From the NCBI GenBank assembly GCA_020428535.1, contig JAGQMS010000005.1:2275-43677 (forward strand): DNA of 41,403 nt. The letters are read 5' to 3'. Made by a program: the position numbers and the translations under genes. The DNA comes from Candidatus Saccharimonadota bacterium. Its GTDB lineage: Bacteria > Patescibacteriota > Saccharimonadia > Saccharimonadales > JAGQMS01. Below, piece by piece: positions 23,790 to 31,215 of this stretch. Each line of letters begins with the position of its first letter. The stretch's first letter is position 1. The notes under the pieces were generated by a model. That model ran no database searches, was not told where the DNA came from, and was given only the letters and a program-made list of their open reading frames with translations.

Positions 23790-25325
23790 TTAGATGTCAC
23801 GTTCTACAGTAATTTTTGCACCTAAAGAATTCAATCTTTCGGCTAAATCTTCATAACCTCGATTTATGGTGTAAATGTTTCGCAGTATTGATTCCCCTGG
23901 AGCGGCTAGCATTCCGATCAGAATAATGACTGCTGGTCTCAAGCCTTGAGGGCAAACCATATCAGCTGGCTTCCATTTTGTTGGACCATTTATCAATACC
24001 CTATGTATGTCGGCAAGAGTCATATTGACACCAATCTTTTTCATGTCCATAAACATCAGGGCTCTATCTTCGTAGGCCCAGTCATGAATTAACGATTCGC
24101 CTTTGGCAACAGCACATATCGGTACAAAATATGACAAGTTGTCTATATTCAGCCCGGGGAAGGGCCGACCATAAATTTTTTCCGCAGGCGCTACGAGCTT
24201 ACCGTTATGCTTCCTGATTATTATATCCACCAGATCCGTATGGCCGTTGGCAGCCTTGAATGTCGGAGTTCTATCGATGACAGCACCCATTTTTTCTAGT
24301 TTTAGCAACTCTAACTCTAGAAATTCTATCGGCACCCTTCGTACTGTGAGTTCTGAGTTTGTAGTTAAGGCAGCTGCCACAAATGTCATTGCCTCTACGG
24401 GGTCCTCGCTCGGTGTATATGAAATAGATTTTCGTGGGAGGCCACTCAATCCTCGTATCTTCAGTGTAGTAGTCCCAATACCTTCTATTTTTACTCCGAG
24501 TTTTTGTAGGTAAAAACAAACTTCCTGGACTTGATAGTTAGCGCTTGCCATTTTAATTATTGTTTCACCTGGTGTGCACGAAGCTGCAAATATCACATTG
24601 ACTGTTGCCGTATCACCAGATTCGTACATGATTATCGGGCGGCTGGGCGCCTTCTTGTTAACGCTGAAAGCATAGTGGGTATGCTTTGATTCAACTTGTA
24701 CCCCAAACTCTTCAAGTGCGTAGATGTGTGGTAGCACAGTTCGTTTACCAAGCTCACAACCACCAGCGTGGGGAAGTCTAAAGGTCTTTAAATGATGCAT
24801 CAAGCTACCAGAGAACATAAACGCACTACGTGTTTTTAGAGCAGACTCACGATTAATGTTTTCCATCAAAAAACGCTTTGGTGGTTTTATCTCTAGAGTA
24901 TTACCGGGCATCCATCGGGTTTTTACACCAATACTTTCCATAACCTCGATTAGTCGGTAAACTTCTTCAATGCGAGCTACACCGTTTAGCTTTGTTGTGC
25001 CTGTATTGAGCAAGCTTGCGCATAAAAGTGCCACACATGCGTTTTTTGATGATTTTAAGGTGATCTCTCCAGAAAGCTCATAGCCCCCTTCAATGCGGAG
25101 CGAGATTGCGCCACGGCTAATACTGATAATCTGTTTATTAAGTACTTCACTGATTCTTGACAGTAACTCTATAGAAATATTTTGGTGACCTTTTTCGATT
25201 CTATTTATTGCGCTTTGGGAAGTACCAAGTTTTTTGGCAAATTCTGCCTGAGTCATTCCTCTTTGTACGCGAGCAGACGAAATTAATTGGCCGATTTTTT
25301 CAAATTCTGTTTTCATCTTTGTCAT
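23790..25325 (-). CDS. XRE-type HTH fused to a MurA-like enolpyruvyl transferase
   Basis: About 511 aa. Residues about 8-65 are a Cro/C1-type helix-turn-helix (RGMTQAEFAKKLGTSQSAINRIEKG). From about 75 to the end there is a complete MurA-like EPT fold: KSSKNACVALL (substrate Lys-Asn), HAGGCELGKR (the catalytic Cys of MurA in the same loop), PFPGLNIDNLSYF (catalytic Asp) and QGLRPAVIIL (Arg). It could act as UDP-GlcNAc enolpyruvyl transferase, the first step of murein synthesis, while binding DNA. Alternatively the EPT fold may be a sensor. ATG 25325 was chosen; 25316 is also possible. Confidence 0.87.
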   Translation of the reverse strand: MTKMKTEFEKIGQLISSARVQRGMTQAEFAKKLGTSQSAINRIEKGHQNISIELLSRISEVLNKQIISISRGAISLRIEGGYELSGEITLKSSKNACVALLCASLLNTGTTKLNGVARIEEVYRLIEVMESIGVKTRWMPGNTLEIKPPKRFLMENINRESALKTRSAFMFSGSLMHHLKTFRLPHAGGCELGKRTVLPHIYALEEFGVQVESKHTHYAFSVNKKAPSRPIIMYESGDTATVNVIFAASCTPGETIIKMASANYQVQEVCFYLQKLGVKIEGIGTTTLKIRGLSGLPRKSISYTPSEDPVEAMTFVAAALTTNSELTVRRVPIEFLELELLKLEKMGAVIDRTPTFKAANGHTDLVDIIIRKHNGKLVAPAEKIYGRPFPGLNIDNLSYFVPICAVAKGESLIHDWAYEDRALMFMDMKKIGVNMTLADIHRVLINGPTKWKPADMVCPQGLRPAVIILIGMLAAPGESILRNIYTINRGYEDLAERLNSLGAKITVERDI

Positions 25326-25379
25326 GAATAATATCAAGAATAGTATATCGTGCCTAGATGTTATTCTGCCCTAATCTGT

Positions 25380-25385
25380 TACAAT
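25380..25385 (+). promoter_or_regulatory. -10 box of glyA
   Basis: TACAAT, 6 nt before the ATG at 25392. Transcription would start at or within a base or two of the start codon. Confidence 0.6.
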
Positions 25386-25391
25386 CTTGCT

Positions 25392-26672
25392 ATGGATTAT
25401 GTCAGCCAGGTTATGGGTTATATTTCAGACGAAGAGCGTCGGCAGGCAGAAGGACTCGAGTTAATTCCTTCTGAAAATTACGTCTCCAAAGATGTTCGGG
25501 AGGCTGTTGCATCAGTTTTTACAAACAAATACTCCGAAGGCTATCCGGGGAGAAGATATTATGGCGGGCAACAAAATACAGATCGAGTAGAACAGCTTGC
25601 TATCGATCTCGCGATGCAGCTTTTTAGGGCTGATCACGCTAATGTCCAGCCTCATTCGGGAGCTACTGCAAATGAGGCAGTCTATAATTCCTGGCTAGAG
25701 CCGGGCGACACAGTTCTAGCGATGGACCTTTCTCATGGCGGGCATCTGACTCACGGTGCGCCAGTCACTAAGCTTGCCCAGCAGTTTAACTTTATTCGAT
25801 ATCGAATGAAAGATATTGAGACTGGCGAAATCGATTTTGATGAATTGAGTGATTTGGCTAAAAAACACAAACCGAAAATTATTTTGGCTGGCTACAGCGC
25901 CTACCCCAGAGAACTTAATTATGATCTATTTGCTCAGGTTGGCAATGAGGTTGGAGCGGTACTTGTTGCTGATATTGCTCATATTGCGGGCTTAATTGCC
26001 GCTGGTGTGATGAAAAACCCTTTCGATAGTGGGTTTCACGTTCTTTCTTCAACCACACATAAGACACTGCGAGGTCCTAGGGGTGGTTTGATCCTCTCAA
26101 ATGGAACCGTCTCAAACCCCCTAAAAGCCCCCGAGAAAACAATAAATAATCTACCGACATTGATAGATAGAACTGTGTTCCCAGGGCTTCAGGGAGGGCC
26201 TCTGATGCATGTGATAGCTGGGAAGGCTGTCTGTTTCGCCGAGGCATTACGACCCGAATTCAGGATATACGCAGAGCAAATTCTGAAGAATGCAAAAGCT
26301 CTGTCGCATGAACTAATGGCTCTTGGTTGCAAGCTTGTAACTAATGGTACAGACAATCACCTTATGCTCATCGACACTGTCACCAGTTTTAAATTAGATG
26401 GTTCTGTTGTCGAAGATGTACTTGATAGGGTGGGTCTTACATTAAATAAAAATGCAATTCCAGATGACCCAAACCCGCCTTTCAAGCCGAGTGGCGTTAG
26501 GCTTGGTACGCCCGCTATAACTACAAGAGGGGCAAAAGAGAGTGATATGAAAGATCTTGCTAGCTGGATCGTTGGCGCTATTAAAGCGCGAAATGATGAT
26601 AAAGAATTAAGCAGAATTGCTTCAGAAGTTCGTGACTTTTCAAAAAAACTTCTTAATCCTACAGAAATTTAG
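25392..26672 (+). CDS. glyA: Serine hydroxymethyltransferase
   Basis: 426 aa PLP enzyme. Seen: ELIPSENYVS at the N-terminus, YPGRRYYGG, VNVQPHSGA-type loop (NVQPHSGATANEAV), DIAHIAGL, and the PLP-lysine motif STTHKTLRGPRGG near residue 225. Converts serine and tetrahydrofolate to glycine and methylene-THF, feeding folD-type one-carbon chemistry. The in-frame ATG at 25350 is rejected because the -10 box lies between it and the conserved N-terminus. Confidence 0.97.
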   Translation: MDYVSQVMGYISDEERRQAEGLELIPSENYVSKDVREAVASVFTNKYSEGYPGRRYYGGQQNTDRVEQLAIDLAMQLFRADHANVQPHSGATANEAVYNSWLEPGDTVLAMDLSHGGHLTHGAPVTKLAQQFNFIRYRMKDIETGEIDFDELSDLAKKHKPKIILAGYSAYPRELNYDLFAQVGNEVGAVLVADIAHIAGLIAAGVMKNPFDSGFHVLSSTTHKTLRGPRGGLILSNGTVSNPLKAPEKTINNLPTLIDRTVFPGLQGGPLMHVIAGKAVCFAEALRPEFRIYAEQILKNAKALSHELMALGCKLVTNGTDNHLMLIDTVTSFKLDGSVVEDVLDRVGLTLNKNAIPDDPNPPFKPSGVRLGTPAITTRGAKESDMKDLASWIVGAIKARNDDKELSRIASEVRDFSKKLLNPTEI

Positions 26673-26674
26673 CA

Positions 26675-28126
26675 CTAATCAACTGTCTGGCTTTCCAAAG
26701 CTTTTCTGATTCGGTTTCGAGCATTAGCTGTGACTACGATTTTCAGCCAATCTGGCCTTGGCTTGGAGTTCTTAGCAGTGATTATCTCAATTACTGATTC
26801 ACTTTCTACAAGTGATGATAATTGTCGAGGGAGGCCATTAACGATAGCCATATGCGCGTGGTCACCTATCTCACTATGAATTGAATATGCAAAGTCTAAG
26901 ATTGTTGCCCCAACGGGTAGATCAATCACATCACCACTCGGTGTGATTGCAAATATTCTGGTGTTGAAAAAGTCAATTTGTAGCTCGTGGATGTATTCCT
27001 CTGGAGAAACTAGATCCTTTGATAGTTCATTTATTTGAGAAATCCAATCAAAGCTATGTTTAGTGTAAGTATCATTTGTGGAAGTTTTATACAAAAAATG
27101 TGCCGCAGCGCCGTATTCATTTTCTGTATGCATCTGAATGGTGCGAATCTGTATTTCGGCGTTAAGCCCGGATTCATCAATTATTACCGTATGGAGACTC
27201 TTGTACCCATTTGGTTTAGGGATCGAAATATAATCTTTCATTCGTCCGGGCATGGAGCGAAACTGACTGTGAATAGCGCCAAGTATTCTATAGCAGTCAT
27301 CCACATTTTTTACTATTACTCTCAATGCCACTAAATCGTATATTTCATTTATATTCCAATTTTTTCTTTCTAGCTTTTGAAATGAGCTGTATATCCCCTT
27401 AATTCGCTCGTCAATATCAGCTTGATATCCAAGTGTTGCAACAGCGATTTCATCAAGTTTTTTATGTATCTTTACGATTTCTTTGTCAGCTTTTTTTCTG
27501 GCAGGGGCAGTAATGCCTATTGTTTTTTGATATTCGTCTGGATAGGCATAGGGGAATGCTAAATCTTTTAGGATGTTTGCAAGCTTTCCCATATTTAAAC
27601 GTGACGCTAATTGTGCGTGGATCAATATGCTCTCGCGGGCAATTCTAGTTTGTTTCTCTGGGCTGAGATATTGCAATGTTTCGAGGTTATGCCAACGGTC
27701 GCAAAGTTTCAAAACGACAACTCGAACATCCTTTGCAACCGCAACAAAGAATTTTCTTAAGGATTCAACATGTCTCTCATTGCCTTTGAACTTGACCTTG
27801 CTAAGCTTGCTAACTCCATCGACAAGCTCGGCTATTGTTTCTCCGCATTTGGCTTGAAGCTCTTGATAGGTCAGCGCTGTGTCCTCAAGCGTATCGTGAA
27901 GAAGTGCTGCGGCAATCATTTCCGAACCCATGTGAAGGCTTGCAACATGCAAAGATACTGGTACGCAGTGACCTTCAAAATATGGATCGCCATTAGATCG
28001 TTTTTGCCCGGCATGAAACTGCTCGGCTAAGCTGAAGGCAGTCCCTAAGATTTCCTCATCTTCAGCAGATAGCTCCTCGCCACGCTCCTTAGAAACTAAA
28101 TTAAAATACTCCTCAAGTGATATCAT
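26675..28126 (-). CDS. RelA/SpoT-type (p)ppGpp enzyme without C-terminal ACT region
   Basis: 483 aa. HD hydrolase domain (about 35-190) with HAGQKR and LLHDTLEDT. Synthetase domain (about 225-355) with YDLVALRVIV, GRMKDYISIPKPNGYKSLH and EIQIRT. TGS domain (about 385-445). The zinc-finger and ACT parts of long Rel proteins are missing. Both catalytic domains look intact, so synthesis and hydrolysis are plausible, while the missing C-terminus implies different ribosome control. TATACT lies 6 nt before the start. Confidence 0.92.
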   Translation of the reverse strand: MISLEEYFNLVSKERGEELSAEDEEILGTAFSLAEQFHAGQKRSNGDPYFEGHCVPVSLHVASLHMGSEMIAAALLHDTLEDTALTYQELQAKCGETIAELVDGVSKLSKVKFKGNERHVESLRKFFVAVAKDVRVVVLKLCDRWHNLETLQYLSPEKQTRIARESILIHAQLASRLNMGKLANILKDLAFPYAYPDEYQKTIGITAPARKKADKEIVKIHKKLDEIAVATLGYQADIDERIKGIYSSFQKLERKNWNINEIYDLVALRVIVKNVDDCYRILGAIHSQFRSMPGRMKDYISIPKPNGYKSLHTVIIDESGLNAEIQIRTIQMHTENEYGAAAHFLYKTSTNDTYTKHSFDWISQINELSKDLVSPEEYIHELQIDFFNTRIFAITPSGDVIDLPVGATILDFAYSIHSEIGDHAHMAIVNGLPRQLSSLVESESVIEIITAKNSKPRPDWLKIVVTANARNRIRKALESQTVD

Positions 28127-28132
28127 ATTTGT

Positions 28133-28138
28133 AGTATA
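28133..28138 (-). promoter_or_regulatory. -10 box of the rel gene
   Basis: TATACT on the minus strand, 6 nt from the ATG at 28126 (leaderless prediction). Confidence 0.6.
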
Positions 28139-28162
28139 ACTATTTCAAGGAGAAGAGAATAG

Positions 28163-28681
28163 ATGGCGCCATACAATAAATTCGGTCAAGTCCTAACAAG
28201 CCTTCGGCGAAAATATCACGTCTCGAAGAAAGAATTTTGTAGTGCGCTTGAGATTAACGAAGAACTACTTAGCGACATAGAAAATGGCAATGAGAAGCCC
28301 TCTGAAGAATTTGTTGAGCAAATGATTAGTCATTTTTCGCTAGACGATAATCTTGCGGAAAATCTCTGGAGGCTAGCAGGATTTTCTCAGACCGAAAAAC
28401 TCGAGGAGATAATTGCCCAAACTGCACTTCTGCCTGTAAATGAGCTTAAGGTCCCATATACGGACATGGTACACGTAACGGTCAATAACTACGGAGTAGT
28501 CTTGAATTTCATGCAACACTCTGGCCCCCAAAATCAACCGATTGTAGTGTCTCGTCTTGGAATGAGCAAAGAACATGCCAAGAGTGTAATAGAAGTTTTG
28601 GCACGTACACTTGCAACGCACAACCAGCAAGATCAAAAAAAGAATTTGTTACTGTCTGATAACAGTGAAACCCAAGCTTGA
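28163..28681 (+). CDS. XRE-family transcriptional regulator
   Basis: 172 aa. HTH at about residues 8-62 (TSLRRKYHVSKKEFCSALEINEELLSDIENG). The C-terminal part contains MVHVTVNNYGVVLNFMQHSGPQ and SRLGMSKEHAKSVIEVLART, a pattern of small proteins of the DUF3467 type. Good AAGGAGAAG ribosome site. Divergent from rel, so it may control the shared intergenic region. Its stop codon lies within the -35 of the downstream tRNA promoter. Confidence 0.82.
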   Translation: MAPYNKFGQVLTSLRRKYHVSKKEFCSALEINEELLSDIENGNEKPSEEFVEQMISHFSLDDNLAENLWRLAGFSQTEKLEEIIAQTALLPVNELKVPYTDMVHVTVNNYGVVLNFMQHSGPQNQPIVVSRLGMSKEHAKSVIEVLARTLATHNQQDQKKNLLLSDNSETQA

Positions 28682-28706
28682 AAAAAAGGCCAAACAGAGG
28701 TAAAAT
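28678..28706 (+). promoter_or_regulatory. Promoter of the tRNA-Lys/tRNA-Arg transcript
   Basis: TTGAAA (28678-28683), 17-bp spacer, TAAAAT (28701-28706), 20 nt before tRNA-Lys. Confidence 0.75.
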
Positions 28707-28726
28707 AGCGCATGTCTTGCTAACGC

Positions 28727-28803
28727 GGGGCTGTAGCTCAGCCGGTTAGAGCATCTGCCTCTTAAGCAGAGTGTCGAGGGTTCGAGTCCCTCCAGCCCCT
28801 CCA
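28727..28803 (+). tRNA. tRNA-Lys (anticodon CTT)
   Basis: Acceptor GGGGCTG/CAGCCCC, anticodon arm TCTGC-CTCTTAA-GCAGA, T-loop TTCGAGT, CCA encoded. Confidence 0.95.
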
Positions 28804-28823
28804 GGCAAGATTTTTTATAATAT

Positions 28824-28900
28824 GCACCCGTAGCTCAGCGGATTAGAGCATCTGTCTTCGGAACAGAGGGTCGGCGGTTCGAATCCGTCCGGGTGTACCA
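28824..28900 (+). tRNA. tRNA-Arg (anticodon TCG)
   Basis: Acceptor GCACCCG/CGGGTGT, anticodon arm TCTGT-CTTCGGA-ACAGA, T-loop TTCGAAT, CCA encoded. Its last 22 bases are repeated at 29070-29091. Its 3' edge plus terminator is repeated at 30416-30459. Confidence 0.95.
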
Positions 28901-28937
28901 AAAAATCAGAACCTCAGCTTGTCTGGGGTTTTGTTTT
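28894..28937 (+). repeat. 44-bp direct repeat, left copy (tRNA-Arg end plus terminator)
   Basis: Identical over all 44 bases to 30416-30459, 1522 bp away. It contains the last seven bases of tRNA-Arg(TCG) and the terminator hairpin. Together the two copies flank structured repeat D and the fic gene. Confidence 0.95.
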
Positions 28938-28940
28938 TTT
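28910..28940 (+). terminator. Terminator of the tRNA-Lys/Arg transcript
   Basis: Stem AACCTCAG/CTGGGGTT, 5-nt loop, T-rich tail. Confidence 0.85.
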
Positions 28941-28952
28941 GGATTTCTGATA

Positions 28953-29091
28953 GTTTGAGTCGACGACGCCAAGGGTCGGTGTGAGGAATGCCTGTGGCAT
29001 TCCGCAAGGGAGTCCACTCTTGCAAACTTGTTTTGCAAAAGATGTGGCGACGGGCTCGCCGAAGGTGAGTCGAATCCGTCCGGGTGTACCA
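28953..29091 (+). repeat. tRNA-linked structured repeat, copy D
   Basis: TCGGTGTGAG, stem 1 GGAATGCC/GGCATTCC (28985-29003), GCAAGG, stem 2 CCAC...GTGG enclosing TTGCAAA/TTTTGCAA, hairpin GGCGA-CGGGC-TCGCC, then GAAGGTGAGTCGAATCC. It runs into a 22-base copy of the tRNA-Arg(TCG) 3' end (29070-29091), including the base after the acceptor. Confidence 0.85.
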
Positions 29092-29106
29092 TTTCGCTTA
29101 CGCTTA

Positions 29107-29132
29107 AACTCCTCAACTTAAGGAGTTTTTTA
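29107..29132 (+). terminator. Terminator after repeat D
   Basis: Stem AACTCCT/AGGAGTT followed by TTTTTT; the tail overlaps the fic stop codon. The stem can also serve the convergent fic transcript, with a weaker tail. Confidence 0.75.
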
Positions 29133-30215
29133 CGAAATGATATCTAGCAGTTCTGCAAATGCATAAAGTGTAGTTCCACCAGAGCCTTTTTGGCCTATCT
29201 CTAGTAACACCCTATCAGTCTGTAGTTGCTCTACTAACCTTAGAGCGGTCATTCTAGACGGTATTCCGAGGCGTTTCATTATTTCAGGGGGGCTAATAAC
29301 AGGTGACTCGAAAAGTAAGTCAATGAGCCTAAGGATGTATGGAGATTTAGAATTTTCATACTTTTTCTTTAGAGATCCATTAAGATCCCTGATTTTATCC
29401 ACGAGCACTAGTGTTTCTTTAGCTTGTTCTGCTATTGCAGACAGAAAGAACTTTAACCATGGCTCGTAATGTCCAGTGGTATCTACGACACGTAGGGCAT
29501 CACGATACTGATTAGCTCTCGCCTCGAAATAACCACTACTATACACAATAGGAAGGGAGAGCTCTCCTTTATAGTAAAGAATAAGCGGTATAAGTAAGCG
29601 CCCAATTCTACCATTCCCATCTTCAAATGGGTGAACGGCTTCGAATTGATAGTGAATTACACCTGCTTTTACTAGGTTGATTTCATCTGCTTCGTCAACA
29701 TACTCAATCAAGTTATCAATGTAACTGACGACGTGCATATGCTCTGGTGGGATATACAGCGCTTTTTCGATTGGATCCCCCTCTTTTTCTGCAATCCATA
29801 CGTCACCGTCTCTAAACGCCCCCAACTTCCCTTTATAACGTACTCCCGTTAGAAGTTTGGAGTGAAGAGATTTAATTAGATGCTTGGTGATTTTTTTGCG
29901 GCCCTGTATAGCAAAGATAGCATCATACATAGCGGACCTATAATTAGAGACTACTGGCGTATCGGTATGCATAGCCTTACCACCCGCAGCGTAGACAAAA
30001 ACATCTTTAGAAGTACTTTGAGTGCCTTCTATTTTTGAACTTACTTCAGCCTCCTTTGCAACAAGTGGTCCTATTAAATGAAGGGCGTTGTGCAGAGTCT
30101 TCTGTGATCCCTGTAATAATCCTATCGCATATTGGGCTTCGGCTAACTCACGAGCAAATAGTCCATAATCCAGTTTTATGGGTAGATAATGTGGTTGGTG
30201 GTACTTGACTGACAT
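29130..30215 (-). CDS. Fic-domain AMP transferase with inhibitory helix and winged helix
   Basis: 361 aa. The N-terminal Fic_N part holds the inhibitory motif SSKIEG near residues 60-65, matching (S/T)xxxE(G/N). The Fic core has the full active-site motif HPFEDGNGRIGR near residue 197-208, and a C-terminal winged-helix region has ISPPEIMKRLGIPSRMTA. Such proteins transfer AMP (or similar) to target hydroxyls and are held off by their own inhibitory Glu. Start ATG 30215 fits the promoter TTGATA-17-TATATT. It is the only gene between the 44-bp direct repeats. Confidence 0.93.
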   Translation of the reverse strand: MSVKYHQPHYLPIKLDYGLFARELAEAQYAIGLLQGSQKTLHNALHLIGPLVAKEAEVSSKIEGTQSTSKDVFVYAAGGKAMHTDTPVVSNYRSAMYDAIFAIQGRKKITKHLIKSLHSKLLTGVRYKGKLGAFRDGDVWIAEKEGDPIEKALYIPPEHMHVVSYIDNLIEYVDEADEINLVKAGVIHYQFEAVHPFEDGNGRIGRLLIPLILYYKGELSLPIVYSSGYFEARANQYRDALRVVDTTGHYEPWLKFFLSAIAEQAKETLVLVDKIRDLNGSLKKKYENSKSPYILRLIDLLFESPVISPPEIMKRLGIPSRMTALRLVEQLQTDRVLLEIGQKGSGGTTLYAFAELLDIIS

Positions 30216-30222
30216 AATTAAC

Positions 30223-30251
30223 AATATATCACCTATGTATCAGATTATCAA
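30223..30251 (-). promoter_or_regulatory. fic promoter
   Basis: Reading minus: TTGATA (30251-30246), 17-bp spacer, TATATT (30228-30223), then 7 nt to the ATG. A TGATACA motif lies within the spacer. Confidence 0.65.
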
Positions 30252-30353
30252 TATTATGATACAATTCTCTGAACTTGTACCACTGGTGATACATAAATGC
30301 TTGTGCGTAACATTGATCAGTAGAACCTGATACAAGATACTGTTTTTGTATCA
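30236..30353. promoter_or_regulatory. Cluster of five TGATACA motifs (candidate operators)
   Basis: TGATACA on plus at 30257, 30287 and 30328, and on minus at 30236-30242 and 30347-30353. The last two (30328-30353) form a perfect inverted repeat TGATACAA/TTGTATCA. The first lies inside the fic promoter, so a repressor bound here could block it. Confidence 0.6.
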
Positions 30354-30415
30354 CTGATGTTACAGGATTATTGATTGGGTAGCTATAAATAGAGTTCTAA
30401 CCTGTGCTAAAATGC

Positions 30416-30459
30416 TGTACCAAAAAATCAGAACCTCAGCTTGTCTGGGGTTTTGTTTT
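30416..30459 (+). repeat. 44-bp direct repeat, right copy
   Basis: Exact copy of 28894-28937; it carries seven bases of the tRNA 3' end and the complete terminator hairpin (stem at 30432-30452), now without a tRNA in front. Confidence 0.95.
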
Positions 30460-30461
30460 GT

Positions 30462-30467
30462 TAAAAT
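30462..30467 (+). promoter_or_regulatory. -10 box of the 103-aa gene
   Basis: TAAAAT exactly 6 nt before the ATG at 30474, immediately after the right direct repeat. Confidence 0.5.
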
Positions 30468-30473
30468 ATAGGC

Positions 30474-30785
30474 ATGTTGGGCAAAATACTTCTATGGAAT
30501 ATATACGAAATAAGCTCTCCAAGTGCTTCATTAAATGGAGTTATGCTCAGGGGAAGAGTTCGAAAACTTGGTCTTGAAAAAGGATTTAATGTTTTAGTAG
30601 AGAATACTGAAGATGTTGAAAACGGTGTGAGATTTGCGGTACTTAACGAAAATGATAAAGAACTAATAATTAGCTATCTAAAAACCATCATTGATAACGT
30701 AGTCGTTAGGAAGGTGCTGGAAGACTGCCCGAACCCTGTTCTCAGTAAACTCAAAGTCAACGCTGAATCACGCTACACTCTATAG
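30474..30785 (+). CDS. Hypothetical protein, 103 aa
   Basis: No certain family. The stretch GVMLRGRVRKLGLEKGFNVLVEN followed by an alpha/beta pattern faintly resembles acylphosphatase, but the acylphosphatase GxxQGVxFR signature is not present. Has its own -10 box with leaderless spacing. It stands just outside the Fic cassette. Confidence 0.6.
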   Translation: MLGKILLWNIYEISSPSASLNGVMLRGRVRKLGLEKGFNVLVENTEDVENGVRFAVLNENDKELIISYLKTIIDNVVVRKVLEDCPNPVLSKLKVNAESRYTL

Positions 30786-30827
30786 AGGATCATGGTATTT
30801 GTATGAAGTCGTGTCGATTCTTATGTA

Positions 30828-31214
30828 TTAGTGTTTAAGCTTTTCGTGAGCTAGTTTTTTATTATTTTTTAGATTAACTATTACCATAAAGACTAAAACT
30901 AGCGAAACGGCGGCTAAATCTACCGGTGCGTATTTAGCGGTGTCATATCCACGGTCCTTAGTGAAGAATTTCCAGGTAATCCAAGAAAAATGATAACCCC
31001 AACTAAGATCAGGGTTTTCAGAGCAATTGGGCTGCATTTCAATTGACGCAGACTCAGACAGGTTGTTGCCAATATCTACACATTCTGTCGACGTGGGATT
31101 ATTTCGCAAGACATTTCTATTAAAGCTGAATTTATTAATTGCGATTAAAAACACTCCTATTACCAGATAAATAATTAGAAATATATATAGCGCAAACTTA
31201 ATATAATTCTTCAT
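30828..31214 (-). CDS. Membrane protein of unknown function, 128 aa
   Basis: Start ATG 31214, directly behind the TAA of the histidine kinase (TAAGATG); upstream in-frame ATGs lie inside the kinase gene. Two membrane helices (about residues 5-28 and 98-118) flank an extracytoplasmic loop with two Cys (TECVDIG, QPNCSEN). Translationally linked to the kinase, so possibly an accessory or sensor partner. Confidence 0.65.
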   Translation of the reverse strand: MKNYIKFALYIFLIIYLVIGVFLIAINKFSFNRNVLRNNPTSTECVDIGNNLSESASIEMQPNCSENPDLSWGYHFSWITWKFFTKDRGYDTAKYAPVDLAAVSLVLVFMVIVNLKNNKKLAHEKLKH

Positions 31215-31215
31215 C

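Noticed and set aside
28835-29116. Minus-strand ORF of 93 codons
   Set aside because: It spans tRNA-Arg(TCG) and repeat D in antisense; not a protein gene.
28894-30459. Insertion sequence or integrase-bearing island
   Set aside because: No transposase or integrase is encoded; only Fic lies between the direct repeats.
30474-30785. Acylphosphatase assignment
   Set aside because: The catalytic GxxQGVxFR signature is absent; only a vague pattern matches.
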